Shown here one piece after another: positions 43,933 through 55,119 of a stretch of 64,000 nt of DNA. Below the pieces are notes generated by a model, which was given only the letters and a program-made list of their open reading frames with translations, searched no databases and had not been told where the DNA came from. The first letter of the stretch is position 1. The number at the start of each line of letters is the position of its first letter. The DNA is from an uncultured Christensenella sp. Its GTDB lineage: Bacteria; Bacillota; Clostridia; Christensenellales; UBA3700. The DNA lies in contig CAJTNA010000001.1 of the NCBI GenBank assembly GCA_910577845.1, positions 248,001 to 312,000 of the forward strand, in the 5' to 3' direction. Position numbers and translations under genes: made by a program.

Positions 43933-45423
43933 ATGGCTAACTCTTTTGTAAAATCTTTCTTTAAGGTCACATCTATAAGTATAATAACTAGAGCAGTGTC
44001 CTTTATATTTCACATATATTTGTCAAGAATTTTTGGTGCATTGAATATTGGTATTTATTCAATCGCAAGTTCAGTATTTATGATGTTCGCTTGTTTTGCG
44101 GCAAGTGGCTTCCCTGTTACTCTTTCACGCAAAATAGCTCATTATGATGCACTAGGTGAATATGACCATTCTAATAGTATGTTGACCTCAACACTACTAA
44201 TAACGGCAGGAATATCCACCACAATATGTTTGTTTTTCAACTTATTGCCAAGTTCGCTTAATCTACTTTTTTCTAATCCAAAATGTAGAGAAGTTTTTCG
44301 TATACTCTCACCAACTTTAATATCCACAGCAATTTATGCTACATTCCGTGCGTGGTTTTGGGGCAAGAAAAAATACACTACCTACTCTTTGCTTGAATTT
44401 GCCGATGAAGCATTTTTACTGGTAGGCGTAGCTATTATATGGATAACAAAATTTTATAGTAGCGAACCATACAATGCTTTTGCATTGGCAAATGTTCTAG
44501 GTGATGTATTTTGTATGATAATTATTGTTATTATGTTTATCGCCTTTGGTGGCAAAATGAAAAAACCTCAATTTGCTGGTGAGATTACAAATGCGTCACT
44601 ACCTATAACTACTACTAGAATAATTGCCTCATTAATGAGTTCAGTAGTTGCACTTATGTTGCCTAGCCTACTAGTACACGGAGGTATGAGTATTGATATG
44701 GCAACAGCTGACTATGGTAGAATGAGCAGTATGGTATTACCAATAGCACTCGCACCAAACACAATAATTGGTAGTTTACTTGTAATAATGATTCCAGAAA
44801 TTGCAAGTTTAGTCGCAAAACAAGGTAAAAGTGCAGGAAATAACAAAATTAAAAACGCAATGATATTTACCTCTTTAGTATCAGCTTTCCTTATGACTAT
44901 TTTTATAAGTTCTGGTGAGGACATTGCAGTAATGTTTTACAATGACAGCGAAGCTGGAAAAATGTTAGTTATAACTGCAATGATTATTGTACCTCTTGTT
45001 ATAAATCAACTATCTGTTTCCTTATTAAATACTTTAGGCAGAGAAAAAACGACTTTTGCAACAAGCATTTTCTGCTCAATCGGGCTAGTGATTACCCTTG
45101 TAATTTTTGCAAAGCCTATCGGTATTTACGCATATCCAGTTGCATTGCTTGTATATCACACAATTGGTTTGATTTTAAATACTATCAATCTAAAAAAGAG
45201 TACTAACATTTCTGTAAAGTACTTAATTGTTTGCGGAATATCTTGTCTTGCAAGTATAGGGCTTGGTTACTTAGTTAGAATAATAAGCTTAAGCTATCAA
45301 GAGGTTAACATCTTTTTGAGAATTTGCATTTCAACATTAATTATAACTTTCATATTTGCTTCATTTGCTATTCCTAAATTTATTAAGTATAAAGGCTTAA
45401 AAAAAGAAAATAAAGCAAATTAA
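43933..45423 (+). CDS. SpoVB / MurJ-like MOP-superfamily flippase
   Basis: 496 residues with about 14 transmembrane segments: polysaccharide biosynthesis / MOP family, of the SpoVB subgroup (start FVKSFFKVTSISIITRAVSFIFHIYLSRIFGALNIGIYSIASSVF). These proteins move lipid-linked cell-wall or polysaccharide precursors; SpoVB is needed for spore cortex. GGAGG lies 5 bases before the ATG at 43933. It is divergent from the LysM/spoIIIA unit, 85 bases away. Confidence 0.88.
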   Translation: MANSFVKSFFKVTSISIITRAVSFIFHIYLSRIFGALNIGIYSIASSVFMMFACFAASGFPVTLSRKIAHYDALGEYDHSNSMLTSTLLITAGISTTICLFFNLLPSSLNLLFSNPKCREVFRILSPTLISTAIYATFRAWFWGKKKYTTYSLLEFADEAFLLVGVAIIWITKFYSSEPYNAFALANVLGDVFCMIIIVIMFIAFGGKMKKPQFAGEITNASLPITTTRIIASLMSSVVALMLPSLLVHGGMSIDMATADYGRMSSMVLPIALAPNTIIGSLLVIMIPEIASLVAKQGKSAGNNKIKNAMIFTSLVSAFLMTIFISSGEDIAVMFYNDSEAGKMLVITAMIIVPLVINQLSVSLLNTLGREKTTFATSIFCSIGLVITLVIFAKPIGIYAYPVALLVYHTIGLILNTINLKKSTNISVKYLIVCGISCLASIGLGYLVRIISLSYQEVNIFLRICISTLIITFIFASFAIPKFIKYKGLKKENKAN

Positions 45424-45558
45424 ATTTTAATTTAATTATTACTTATTAAAAAAGTACCATTTTTTAGACATAGTTGAAGCAAAGAATTATTTGTAAAGTT
45501 TTAAATAAAAACTATAGAAATAAATTAAGTATTTTTTCTAAACTCGTATAATTTGCAA

Positions 45559-46290
45559 ATGTATTCAAATACTAAAAATATGTTAATAGTATTTACTCGT
45601 GCAATTATAATTTATTTTTGTTTGCTTTTTGCAATGCGACTTATGGGCAAAAAGCAGTTGGGAGAATTACAACCCTTTGAGTTTGCAGTAACATTAGTTG
45701 CTGCAGAGCTGGCTTGTATACCTATGTCAGATACAACAGTACCAGTTTTTTATGGTTTAATACCGATTTTCACACTGTTTGTTATACATTTGATACTAAC
45801 AAAGATTATCAAACACTCTATCAAATTCAGACGTATAATCAATGGTAAACCTATAATTGTTATTGACTCACAAGGTATCAACTATGATGCAATAAACAAG
45901 CTTGATATGACTATCAACGACCTTTTAGAATCACTTAGAGGTGCCGGATATTTTTCACCTAGCGAAGTACAATTTGCTATTGTTGAGACAAATGGTGACC
46001 TAACAGTTGTACCAAAAGCGGAAAATGCACCGCTTACTCCAAGTGATATGGGAATTACCACAGACCCAAAAAGCATACCTTATATGCTTATTTGTGAGGG
46101 TAAAATCCTATCGCAAAATGTACAATTATCTGGCGTAAGCAAAGATTTTATTACAAAATTGCTTAAAAAATTTGATTTAAAACAAAAAAATGTGCTGATG
46201 GCTTCAGTTGATAACAATCAAAACGTATTTTTACAGCCAATCAAAAAGCCCGCTATAAATACAAATGTTGAGGAGGTAGTAAATGAATAG
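45559..46290 (+). CDS. DUF421 (YetF-type) membrane protein
   Basis: 243 residues: three N-terminal transmembrane helices, then the DUF421 domain (FRRIINGKPIIVIDSQGINYDAINKLDMTINDLLESLRGAGYFSPSEVQFAIVETNGDLTV). Such proteins occur in many spore formers; their role is not established. No ribosome site is visible, and a TATAAT (45547-45552) ends 6 bases before the ATG, so the transcript may be leaderless. The next gene overlaps the end by 8 bases. Confidence 0.88.
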   Translation: MYSNTKNMLIVFTRAIIIYFCLLFAMRLMGKKQLGELQPFEFAVTLVAAELACIPMSDTTVPVFYGLIPIFTLFVIHLILTKIIKHSIKFRRIINGKPIIVIDSQGINYDAINKLDMTINDLLESLRGAGYFSPSEVQFAIVETNGDLTVVPKAENAPLTPSDMGITTDPKSIPYMLICEGKILSQNVQLSGVSKDFITKLLKKFDLKQKNVLMASVDNNQNVFLQPIKKPAINTNVEEVVNE

Positions 46291-46663
46291 ATTTGTTATA
46301 GCTGTAATTGTAGTTGTGCTTATTTTGACATTTGGTATCTTGAACGAAGTTTATATCAACAATTCTTTTAAGGGGATAACTACTAGATGCGAACAAGTAC
46401 AAAAGCTACTTGAAAATAAGGAATACGAAAACGCAAAAGAGTTATCAAAAGAAAGTATTGATTGGTGGCAAAAACGTAGGAATGTACTGGAACTGACGTG
46501 TCCACACAATGAGATAAAAGATTTTATGACAAACCTTTCTACCTTGTATGGTGCAATATATGCGGAAAATTACCAAGACGCACTTTCAATAAGTTTATCA
46601 CTACAACAAGACGCTCAAACAAGATTAGGCTTATTAAAATACGCACCAAAAAATATATTTTAA
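46283..46663 (+). CDS. DUF4363 family protein
   Basis: 126 residues: one N-terminal transmembrane helix (VIAVIVVVLILTFGILNEVYI) and a helical extracytoplasmic part containing SIDWWQKRRNVLELTCPHNEIKDF, the DUF4363 signature. It regularly follows DUF421 genes in Clostridia, which suggests that the two proteins act together. GAGG lies ahead of the ATG. Confidence 0.85.
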   Translation: MNRFVIAVIVVVLILTFGILNEVYINNSFKGITTRCEQVQKLLENKEYENAKELSKESIDWWQKRRNVLELTCPHNEIKDFMTNLSTLYGAIYAENYQDALSISLSLQQDAQTRLGLLKYAPKNIF

Positions 46664-46752
46664 AAACTACCATATCATCACAATTAAGATTTTAAAAAAT
46701 GAATAACTGATAATATGCTGATTTGATTATGTCTGCATATGGTGATATGCTG

Positions 46753-46789
46753 ATAATTCCCAAAGAAAATATGTTTTTTTGGGAATTAT
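46753..46789 (+). terminator. Terminator of the DUF421-DUF4363 unit
   Basis: 12-base arms ATAATTCCCAAA and TTTGGGAATTAT followed by TTAATTT. Confidence 0.75.
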
Positions 46790-46792
46790 TTA

Positions 46793-46811
46793 ATTTAATA
46801 TCGATTTTCGG
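46793..46811 (+). repeat. Short dispersed motif, copy f
   Basis: ATTTAATATCGATTTTCGG directly after the terminator; same family as at 28797, including the following GTGTTTTTTAA also seen after copy c. Confidence 0.55.
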
Positions 46812-47300
46812 AGTGTTTTTTAAATATGAATAAATAATCATATGCTATTATGAAAATATGATTACAAGTAAATTAACGCTCTGCTCTACGCAACTTATTA
46901 AAAATAAAAAATTTTCAATCTTAAAATCAAATTGTAAAAATAAAACGCTCGCAAATTTAATTTTGAAAAAATCAAAAAAAACATTTCATACACTTTCCTT
47001 TTAACCCAATTTTTAAATTAACAAAATTAAATTGTTAATTATATTAAAAGCAAACTATACAAATATTTTAAATTGTTTGTTTTTTAATAAACTCATTTAA
47101 GTCTAATCTACCACAAATTGCTTCCCATATTATTTACGTATCTAAATTGCTATTAAAATCGCTTATTCAATTTGCTTTTATCACAAGTGCTTTTATTAAA
47201 TTAACATAAACTAATTAAATACACTTACATATTACTAAATGCTAAGTATAATAAATGTTACTAAATATCTATAAGTAAAAGTAAGCTTTTCATTATGGCA
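46812..47300. other. Intergenic spacer
   Basis: Very AT-rich; I see no gene or strong signal. Confidence 0.5.
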
Positions 47301-47337
47301 AAACAAAAAGCAATGGCTAACCCATTGCTTTTTGTTT
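47301..47337 (-). terminator. Terminator of the DUF975-LRR gene
   Basis: 16-base perfect arms (AAACAAAAAGCAATGG and its complement) around a 5-base loop, 35 bases after the stop codon. Confidence 0.8.
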
Positions 47338-47371
47338 AATTAAATTATTAATTTGTCACACAATTTAATGT

Positions 47372-49474
47372 TTATCCTACATATCCCCACTCTACTGGGC
47401 AATCGCCGTTCCAATAAGTATGCCAACCAGTTGGCTTATATGAAACCTCACATTGTATTGTAAGTTCTTCACACCCCTTGAATACATTATATCCCATACT
47501 TGTCACGCTTTTTGGAATTACTATTTCAGTTAAATTCATACAGCAGTAAAATGCGTTGTCTCTAATAATCTTTACATTTGTCAAAGTAATTTTATTTAAA
47601 CTTGTGCAATTAGAAAATGCACTTGTCCCAATATTTGTCACGCTATATGGAATAGCAATCTCACTTAAATTTATGCAATTAAAAAAAGTATAATCACCAA
47701 TAGTTTTAAGATTGCTATTATTGCTAAATTTAACATTTTCAAGATTTTGACAATCTCTAAATGCGTCATTTCCAATATTTACAACGCTTTCTGGTATAGT
47801 GATAGTTTTTAAACTTGAACATTGAGCGAATGCATTACTACCAATATTTTCAAGTCCTTTTCGCAATATTACACTAGTTAAACTACTGCAATTATAAAAT
47901 GCACTACTTCCAATTAATTTAACACTGCTAGGTATTGTTACTTTTGTAATATTATAACAATCTGAAAATGCAAACTTTCCAATTTCTTTAACTGGCAAGC
48001 CTCTAACCTCCTCTTTAATTTCTATTATATTCTTATTTTTTGTTTCACTAACTAAGTAATAAGGAACGCCATAATATGACGTTTTCTTATAAACAACACC
48101 ATCAATACTTACTTCATTAAGTGGTGCTACACCTAATGAAATACCTATTGACATTACAATTATCATTAAGAAAGTTGCCAAAGCTACACACGCAGTTATT
48201 ACAAAACTCTTCTTTTCAGCCTTAAGTTGTATGTTACAATTTTCTACAAAATTTTTGGCATTGCTACGTGTTGAATATTTTTTATCATACATTTTAAGTT
48301 TATTAACTCTGCCACCAAAAATTGTATCAAATGAAAACTTTTTAATTTTCATAATTTCAAGTTCAAGTATGCTAATTCTATCAGTAACTACTTTACTAAT
48401 TTTTACATTACACAAATGATTATATTCAACTTGTTTAAGCTGTTTGTTTAATTTTTTATAAAATTTTAGCAAAGTTTTTAAATCTGCACAATCTGTTTTC
48501 TCAAATTGCATAGTGGTAGAATAATTCATATCCCACGTATAATCTTGTAATATTTCTAACAATTCATCATAATTTTCACAAGTAAAAATATCTTTATAAT
48601 TATTATCTAATATGAAATATTTACTTAAAATTTTTTCGCAATGTGCAAATACATTTTTTATGCTATCAAATTGGCTTTTTATTCTTTCTAAAACCAAGCG
48701 TTCTTCATTCTCAGTTTCGTCAATATCAGCAAATTGTTCACTATCTATGCTACTTTCATCCATACAATTACTTTTTTGTGCCATAAAATTAATTTGACCA
48801 GTGGAAACTAATTGTTTTAATGCATTTTTCAAGTTATCGTCTTGTTTTTTATTATCTAACATATAGTTGTAAATTTTAGCTCTAGTTAAATTTTTATAAG
48901 GACTAACAAAAATATTTGCTATTCCCAAAGTTATAATAACTAAAAAATCCCACCAAAAGAAAGATAATTTTGCCAAGCCAAGTTCAAATACATTCCCTTT
49001 AGTTAATCTAGGTATTTTAACATAAAGTTCCTTAAAATTATCCCTTGTATTTTCTACAACCATAAAATCATCAAACCAAAATAATGTTGCAACATAATTA
49101 GGGAAAAATATTAGGAACAACTTGTATATAGCACTTAACAACTGAATTTTAAATATTTTCCAAATATTGTTAAAATTGCCCGAAATAACAAAAAACCATC
49201 TTAAATCTGTTAACCTTTCACCATGTACTACTTTCAAGTAATATTCCGCTTGTCGTAACTTTAAATTTAATACAAACATAATTATTACAATTACAACTGG
49301 CAATAAAAGCACTAACCCGATATACCAAGCTACTAAAAACATAACAATCAAAACAGCAATTAATGCACCTATTATTAGTGACCATAACAGACCCGCCCAA
49401 ACTGGCATAGCAACTTTTGCAAAATTGTTTAACAAAGTTTGCTTTGCACTCAATTTAATTTGCGTCCTATCCAT
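47372..49474 (-). CDS. DUF975-type membrane protein with C-terminal BspA-like leucine-rich repeats
   Basis: 700 residues in three parts. Residues 1-210 are a DUF975 membrane domain with about five or six helices, ending in GLAKLSFFWWDFLVIITLGIANIFVSPYKNLTRAKIYNYML. Residues 215-415 are soluble, charged and helical. After another transmembrane helix (about 425-450) come six or more BspA/LRR_5 repeats (pattern IGSSAFYNCSSLTSV, IGSNAFAQCSSLKTI), probably outside the cell. GGAGG lies 4 bases before the ATG. The only strong promoter nearby lies in an invertible segment and now points the other way. Confidence 0.85.
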   Translation of the reverse strand: MDRTQIKLSAKQTLLNNFAKVAMPVWAGLLWSLIIGALIAVLIVMFLVAWYIGLVLLLPVVIVIIMFVLNLKLRQAEYYLKVVHGERLTDLRWFFVISGNFNNIWKIFKIQLLSAIYKLFLIFFPNYVATLFWFDDFMVVENTRDNFKELYVKIPRLTKGNVFELGLAKLSFFWWDFLVIITLGIANIFVSPYKNLTRAKIYNYMLDNKKQDDNLKNALKQLVSTGQINFMAQKSNCMDESSIDSEQFADIDETENEERLVLERIKSQFDSIKNVFAHCEKILSKYFILDNNYKDIFTCENYDELLEILQDYTWDMNYSTTMQFEKTDCADLKTLLKFYKKLNKQLKQVEYNHLCNVKISKVVTDRISILELEIMKIKKFSFDTIFGGRVNKLKMYDKKYSTRSNAKNFVENCNIQLKAEKKSFVITACVALATFLMIIVMSIGISLGVAPLNEVSIDGVVYKKTSYYGVPYYLVSETKNKNIIEIKEEVRGLPVKEIGKFAFSDCYNITKVTIPSSVKLIGSSAFYNCSSLTSVILRKGLENIGSNAFAQCSSLKTITIPESVVNIGNDAFRDCQNLENVKFSNNSNLKTIGDYTFFNCINLSEIAIPYSVTNIGTSAFSNCTSLNKITLTNVKIIRDNAFYCCMNLTEIVIPKSVTSMGYNVFKGCEELTIQCEVSYKPTGWHTYWNGDCPVEWGYVG

Positions 49475-49532
49475 AAAACCTCCATATTCTATTAATTTGC
49501 AACGTAAAAACTATTGTTTTTTGCAAAACTTT

Positions 49533-49707
49533 GTTCATCAATTAATATGATTGATGAACTTATTTTACAAAAAAAAATAATTAATGTTTATAAGTTTTAA
49601 TATAAATGCCTAATTTACTATAACAAAGACCATTTATATTGACATTTTCTACCAAATTTGATACAATGTTAATACAAAATGTTCATCAATCATATTAATT
49701 GATGAAC
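49533..49707. promoter_or_regulatory. Apparent invertible promoter segment bounded by 27-bp inverted sites
   Basis: Two 27-base sites, 49533-49559 and 49681-49707, are exact reverse complements of each other. Each has 10-base arms GTTCATCAAT / ATTGATGAAC around a 7-base asymmetric spacer (TAATATG in the left site, CATATTA in the right). This is the layout of a tyrosine-recombinase crossover site. Between them is a consensus promoter on the plus strand: TTGACA (49639-49644), 17 bases, TACAAT (49662-49667). Inversion would point it at the DUF975-LRR gene with a start about 92 bases before its ATG. No recombinase gene is in the window. Confidence 0.75.
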
Positions 49708-50181
49708 ATTTTTACATCTATTTTACATAAAAAACTACTATCCAAAACGATAATTTTTTGTACTTTTTTGTCACTTAAAACTCTAAAAACAACCTACAAT
49801 AAAACTTAATAATCCTTTTAATTGTAATTTCTAATAATTTCTAACGCAAAATATTCTTTTTGCAAAAAAATATCCTCATATTATACATTTTTCTGCAAAA
49901 AACAACACCAACTTTGGTTGGTGCTATTTACATTTAATTATCTAGTTTTTTAATTTGATTTGTATAATCAACTAATTATTTAGTTTTTTTATTTGTATAC
50001 TCCCCTAAAATTATTTATATATTTGTCAATTTAATTTAAATAACTAACGTAAATTCTTTAGCTTTACAATTTAACCTATATCTATCGTAATTTTATATTT
50101 GATTTTTAAATTTAATTGATACAACTAACCTAAAAAATTTATTTTTTAAATTCAAACTAAATAACTATAATTAAAATATCT
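49708..50181. other. Intergenic spacer
   Basis: AT-rich region downstream of uvrA with one terminator hairpin (49904-49925). I see no plus-strand gene that the present promoter orientation could serve. Confidence 0.5.
49904..49925 (-). terminator. Terminator downstream of uvrA
   Basis: Arms CACCAAC and GTTGGTG around a 4-base loop, with TTGTTTTTT following on the minus strand, about 255 bases after the uvrA stop. Confidence 0.65.
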
Positions 50182-53001
50182 CTAGTTTTTCAATTTATCT
50201 TTTAGGAATTTTCCAGTGTAGCTACCCTCAAAGTTTGCAACTTCTTCTGGCGTTCCAGTAACTAATATTGTACCACCATCGTCACCACCCTCTGGTCCTA
50301 AATCAATAATATTATCGGCAACTTTTATCACATCCAAGTTATGCTCTATTACCAAAACAGTATTACCCATATCACATAGTCTATCTAAAATGGTAATAAG
50401 TTTTTTAACATCGTGAGTGTGCAAACCAGTTGTAGGCTCGTCCAAAATATAAATTGTTTTGCCAGTACTGCGTTTTGCAAGCTCAGTTGCTAGTTTAACT
50501 CTTTGAGCCTCACCACCCGATAATGTAGTTGCTGATTGACCAAGTTTAATATAGCCCAAGCCAACATCTTGCAAAGTTTTAATTTTTTTATAAATAGATG
50601 GCAAGTTTTCAAAGAATATACAAGCCTCATCAACCGTCATTTCAAGCACATCATAAATAGACTTACCTTTATAAGTTACTTGTAATGTTTCCCTATTATA
50701 TCTTTTACCGCCACAAACTTCACAAGGAACATAAACGTCTGATAAAAAGTGCATTTCAATCTTAATTATACCATCACCAGCACAATTCTCACATCTACCG
50801 CCAGCTACATTAAAGCTGAATCTACCAGACTTGTAACCTCTTGCTTTTGCCTCGGGTGTGCTTGCAAATAACTCTCTTATAGCAGTAAATACACCCGTAT
50901 AAGTTGCGGGATTTGAACGTGGCGTTCTACCAATCGGTGATTGGTCAATACAAATGACCTTATCAAGGTTTTCAACACCTAAAATGCTATCGCAATTTGT
51001 AAATTTTTGTCTTGCACCATTTAATTTGGCTTGTAAAACTGGATAAAGAATACCATTAACCAAGCTTGACTTACCGCTACCAGAAACACCAGTTACAACA
51101 TTAAATTTGCCTAGCGGAATTTTAACATTGATATTTTTTAAGTTGTTTTGTTTAGCACCTTTTACTTGAATATACAAGCCATTGCCTTTCCTACGCACAC
51201 TTGGAACATCTATTTTCATTTTACCAGACATATATTGACCAGTAAGTGATTTTTCGCAATCCATAACTTGTTGAGGGGTACCGCAACAAACAACCTCACC
51301 GCCGTTTACGCCCGCCTTTGGTCCAATATCTACAATATAGTCAGCAAGCAACATTGTATCCTCATCGTGTTCTACCACAATAAGCGAATTGCCTAAATCT
51401 CGCAAAGATTGTAGTGTTTTTAGCAATTTTTCATTGTCCCTTTGGTGCAACCCAATACTAGGTTCGTCTAGGATATACAAAACACCAGTAAGACCGCTAC
51501 CAATTTGAGTTGCAAGCCTAATACGCTGAGCCTCACCACCTGACAATGTGCCAGCAGACCTTGACAAAGTAAGATAAGTAAGTCCAACATCACATAAAAA
51601 GTTAAGTCTTGCATTAATCTCTGTCAAAATTTGTTTTGCAATCTGCATTTCAGTATTTGACAGTGTTAGATTAGCAAAAAACTCTCTTGCTTTTACAATT
51701 GGCAAGTCACAAAGTTCTGCAATATTTAAACCACCAACAGTAACAGACAACGCCTCTTTTTTCAACCTTTTTCCGTGACAAAGTTCACACGGTTCTTGCG
51801 TCATATACCTCTCAATTTCCGCCTTTGTATAATCGGAAGTAGTTTCAGCATAACGTCTTTCAAGATTTGTCGCAATACCCTCAAATTTCATATTATATGA
51901 ACCACTAAATGACGATGAGGAATATTTTACTTTATAATCATTATCGTCACCACGCATTATAATATCCAAAGCTTTTTTAGGCAAATCTTTTAGTGGGGAA
52001 TAAATGCTAAAGTTATGTTTTTTTGCAACAGCAAGCAAAACGCTGTTGTTTATTCTGCTTGTATCCAAATTCCAACCAGATACCTCAATGGCACCATCGC
52101 TAAGTGACTTATTCCAATCTTTTACAAGCTTATTTATATCAATAACATTGTTAAAACCTAAGCCGTGACATTGTGGGCAAGCACCATATGGATTGTTAAA
52201 ACTGAACATTCTTGGAGCTAGTTCCTCAATACTGATATCGCAGTCGGGGCAAGCATAGTTAATTGAGAATAATTGGCTACTGCCATCAATCTGAGCTTCC
52301 ACCAATCCGTCAGCGAGTTTCAAAGCATTTTCAACACTATCTGCAAGCCTTTTTGAAATTCCCTCTTTTATAACTAGCCTATCAATAACCACATTAATAG
52401 TGTGCTTTATATTTTTATCAAGTGCCACCTCGTCAGTATCCAATGAATAATCAATGCCATCAATTTGTACTCTCAAGTAACCGCTCTTTCTGTAACCCTC
52501 AAGTTGTTTATTGTACTCACCTTTTCTACCTCTAACAACTGGTGCTACAATCACCACTTTACTCTTATCACCAAACGCCATAATCTTATCCACAATTTGG
52601 TCAATAGTTTGATGCTTAATCTCTTTACCGCAGTTTGGGCAATGAGGAATACCTACACGAGCATATAACAATCTCAAATAGTCATATATCTCCGTAACAG
52701 TACCAACTGTAGAACGTGGGTTATGTGAGGTAGTTTTTTGGTCTATGGAAATTGCTGGGGAAATTCCGTCTATGCTATCTACATCAGGTTTATCCATTTG
52801 TCCCAAAAACATTCTCGCATATGAGGATAAGCTTTCAATATATCGTCTTTGTCCTTCAGCAAAAATAGTGTCAAATGCAAGTGACGATTTTCCCGAACCA
52901 GAAAGTCCCGTAAATACAACTAGCTTGTCCCTAGGTATAGTAACATCAATGTTTTTCAAGTTATTTTCTCTTGCACCTTTAACAATTATCTCATTTTTCA
53001 T
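50182..53001 (-). CDS. uvrA: Excinuclease ABC subunit A
   Basis: 939 residues. Two ABC modules: [23 protein letters not shown] near residue 33 and [17 protein letters not shown] near 640, with signatures [15 protein letters not shown] and [15 protein letters not shown]. Zinc-finger cysteine pairs are present (CPNCGKE, CPDC/CPQC, CENC/CEVC). UvrA finds DNA lesions and loads UvrB. It follows uvrB on the same strand, 150 bases away. Confidence 0.97.
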   Translation of the reverse strand: MKNEIIVKGARENNLKNIDVTIPRDKLVVFTGLSGSGKSSLAFDTIFAEGQRRYIESLSSYARMFLGQMDKPDVDSIDGISPAISIDQKTTSHNPRSTVGTVTEIYDYLRLLYARVGIPHCPNCGKEIKHQTIDQIVDKIMAFGDKSKVVIVAPVVRGRKGEYNKQLEGYRKSGYLRVQIDGIDYSLDTDEVALDKNIKHTINVVIDRLVIKEGISKRLADSVENALKLADGLVEAQIDGSSQLFSINYACPDCDISIEELAPRMFSFNNPYGACPQCHGLGFNNVIDINKLVKDWNKSLSDGAIEVSGWNLDTSRINNSVLLAVAKKHNFSIYSPLKDLPKKALDIIMRGDDNDYKVKYSSSSFSGSYNMKFEGIATNLERRYAETTSDYTKAEIERYMTQEPCELCHGKRLKKEALSVTVGGLNIAELCDLPIVKAREFFANLTLSNTEMQIAKQILTEINARLNFLCDVGLTYLTLSRSAGTLSGGEAQRIRLATQIGSGLTGVLYILDEPSIGLHQRDNEKLLKTLQSLRDLGNSLIVVEHDEDTMLLADYIVDIGPKAGVNGGEVVCCGTPQQVMDCEKSLTGQYMSGKMKIDVPSVRRKGNGLYIQVKGAKQNNLKNINVKIPLGKFNVVTGVSGSGKSSLVNGILYPVLQAKLNGARQKFTNCDSILGVENLDKVICIDQSPIGRTPRSNPATYTGVFTAIRELFASTPEAKARGYKSGRFSFNVAGGRCENCAGDGIIKIEMHFLSDVYVPCEVCGGKRYNRETLQVTYKGKSIYDVLEMTVDEACIFFENLPSIYKKIKTLQDVGLGYIKLGQSATTLSGGEAQRVKLATELAKRSTGKTIYILDEPTTGLHTHDVKKLITILDRLCDMGNTVLVIEHNLDVIKVADNIIDLGPEGGDDGGTILVTGTPEEVANFEGSYTGKFLKDKLKN

Positions 53002-53151
53002 AAATCACCGTTTTTCTTTAATTCTAATTTTTTCCTAGTTTAGCTTTTGTTTAATTTAAATTGCTTTAATTAACTTTTAACCATAAAGCACAAATATAAC
53101 TCAATTTACTAATTACTCAATAGCTAAATATATAACAAATTAAATTTGATT

Positions 53152-55119
53152 TTACTTTGTTTCTCTAAGTTGCTTTTTTAATTCACTTATAGCTTCCCTA
53201 TACTTGATTGCAGACTCAAAATCTAGCTTGCTACTTGCAATAGCCATTCTGCTTTTAAGTATATCAATTTCACGATATATATCGATTTTCGTAAGCTTTT
53301 TATCATTTTTATTGTCAATTTTCTTTGTAATTTCCAAAGTATTAACAACATCTTTAACAATAGTTTTAGGTATAATATTATGCTCAATATTGTACTCGTT
53401 TTGAATCTTTCGTCTTCTATTAGTTTCGCTTATTGCGTAATTCATACTATCTGTAATATTATCCGCATACATAATAACTTTACCCTCACTATTTCGGGCA
53501 GCTCTACCAATAGTTTGCACAAGTGAAGTTTCTGAACGCAAAAAGCCTTCCTTATCTGCATCAAGAATCGCAACAAGTTTGACCTCTGGAATATCAAGCC
53601 CCTCTCGCAACAAGTTAATTCCCACTAGCACATCAAAATCACCTCTACGCAAACCGCCAATAATCTCAATTCTTTCCAATGCATCAATTTCGGAATGTAG
53701 ATAATTTACTCTAACATTATGCTCTTTCAAATAATTTGTTAAAGACTCACTCATTTTTTTAGTAAGTGTTGTTACTAGTACTCTATAACCACTTGTAACA
53801 ACTGTATTAATTTCAGAAAGCAAATCGTCAATCTGCCCGTCAATAGGTCGCACCTCAACCATCGGGTCAAGCAAACCAGTTGGACGAATGAGTTGCTCTG
53901 CCGTGTTGTCGGATAATGACAATTCATAATCGGCTGGCGTTGCAGAAACACATATAATTTGGCTTATTTTACTATTGAATTCCTCAAAATTTAAAGGTCT
54001 ATTATCAAAAGCAGATGGCAATCTAAATCCGTATTGTACTAGATTAGTCTTTCTTGCCTTATCACCATTAAACATAGCTCTTAGTTGTGGCAAAGTGATA
54101 TGCGACTCATCCACAAACATTAAAAAGTCTTTACCAAAGAAGTCTAGCAAGGTATAAGGCATTTGTCCGGGTAATCTGCCATCAAAATAGCGAGAATAGT
54201 TTTCAATACCATTACAATAGCCCATTTCCCTCATCATTTCTAAATCATAGCTTACTCTTTCCTTTATTCTTTGAGCTTCTATAAGCTTTCCATTTTCCTC
54301 AAAATACTTAACTTGCTCCCACATATCTTTAGAGATTTGGTCAAGTGCTTTATTCATACTTTCGCTATTTACAACATAGTGGCTTGCGGGAAATATATTT
54401 GCGTGTTCCAAAGTATTGATAGGTCTTGATGTAACCAAGTCAAATTCAGATATTTTGTCTATCTCGTCACCAAAAAACTCTATTCTAAGTCCTTTATCAT
54501 TGTTATCAGCCCTCATTACCTCAACTATATCGCCACGAACTCTAAATGTTGAACGTGTAAAGTCAATATCCGAACGCTTGTATTGAATTTCCACCAATCT
54601 GCGAATGAATTCATCTCTATCAAGTTCCATACCCGGTCTTAGTGATATTGCCATATTGTAATACTCTAATGGTGCACCTAAACCATAAATACAAGACACT
54701 GAACATACGACTATAACATCTCGTCTTTCAGATAGACTACTTGTGGCAGAGTGCCTAAGCTTATCTATCTCATCATTAATTTGCAATTCCTTTTCAATAT
54801 AGGTATCTGAGCGTGGGATATATGCCTCTGGTTGATAGTAATCATAATAAGAAACAAAATACTCAACTCTGTTATGAGGGAAAAACTCACGTAGCTCATT
54901 ACAAAGTTGGGCAGCTAAAGTTTTATTGTGTGCAATAACAATAGTGGGCTTGTTAACCTTTTCAATTACATTTGCCATTGTAAAAGTTTTACCCGAACCA
55001 GTAACACCAAGTAGCACTTGAGTTTTTAGTCCGTCCAACACACCATTTGCCAAAGATTCTATTGCTTTTGGTTGGTCGCCACAAGGCTGATATTTACTTA
55101 CTAATTGAAATTTATCCAT
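53152..55119 (-). CDS. uvrB: Excinuclease ABC subunit B
   Basis: 655 residues. Helicase motif [16 protein letters not shown], the beta-hairpin [16 protein letters not shown] motif ([11 protein letters not shown]), motif [11 protein letters not shown], and a C-terminal UVR domain ([37 protein letters not shown]). It verifies damage and recruits UvrC. The coding sequence contains one variant of the short dispersed motif (near 53276-53291). AAGGATTACT precedes the ATG. Confidence 0.97.
   Translation of the reverse strand: MDKFQLVSKYQPCGDQPKAIESLANGVLDGLKTQVLLGVTGSGKTFTMANVIEKVNKPTIVIAHNKTLAAQLCNELREFFPHNRVEYFVSYYDYYQPEAYIPRSDTYIEKELQINDEIDKLRHSATSSLSERRDVIVVCSVSCIYGLGAPLEYYNMAISLRPGMELDRDEFIRRLVEIQYKRSDIDFTRSTFRVRGDIVEVMRADNNDKGLRIEFFGDEIDKISEFDLVTSRPINTLEHANIFPASHYVVNSESMNKALDQISKDMWEQVKYFEENGKLIEAQRIKERVSYDLEMMREMGYCNGIENYSRYFDGRLPGQMPYTLLDFFGKDFLMFVDESHITLPQLRAMFNGDKARKTNLVQYGFRLPSAFDNRPLNFEEFNSKISQIICVSATPADYELSLSDNTAEQLIRPTGLLDPMVEVRPIDGQIDDLLSEINTVVTSGYRVLVTTLTKKMSESLTNYLKEHNVRVNYLHSEIDALERIEIIGGLRRGDFDVLVGINLLREGLDIPEVKLVAILDADKEGFLRSETSLVQTIGRAARNSEGKVIMYADNITDSMNYAISETNRRRKIQNEYNIEHNIIPKTIVKDVVNTLEITKKIDNKNDKKLTKIDIYREIDILKSRMAIASSKLDFESAIKYREAISELKKQLRETK

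Noticed and set aside
49533..49559. The left 27-bp site as only a rho-independent terminator
   Set aside because: It lies upstream of a gene, not after one, and has an exact inverted twin with the same asymmetric spacer; a terminator would not need that. A secondary terminator effect remains possible.
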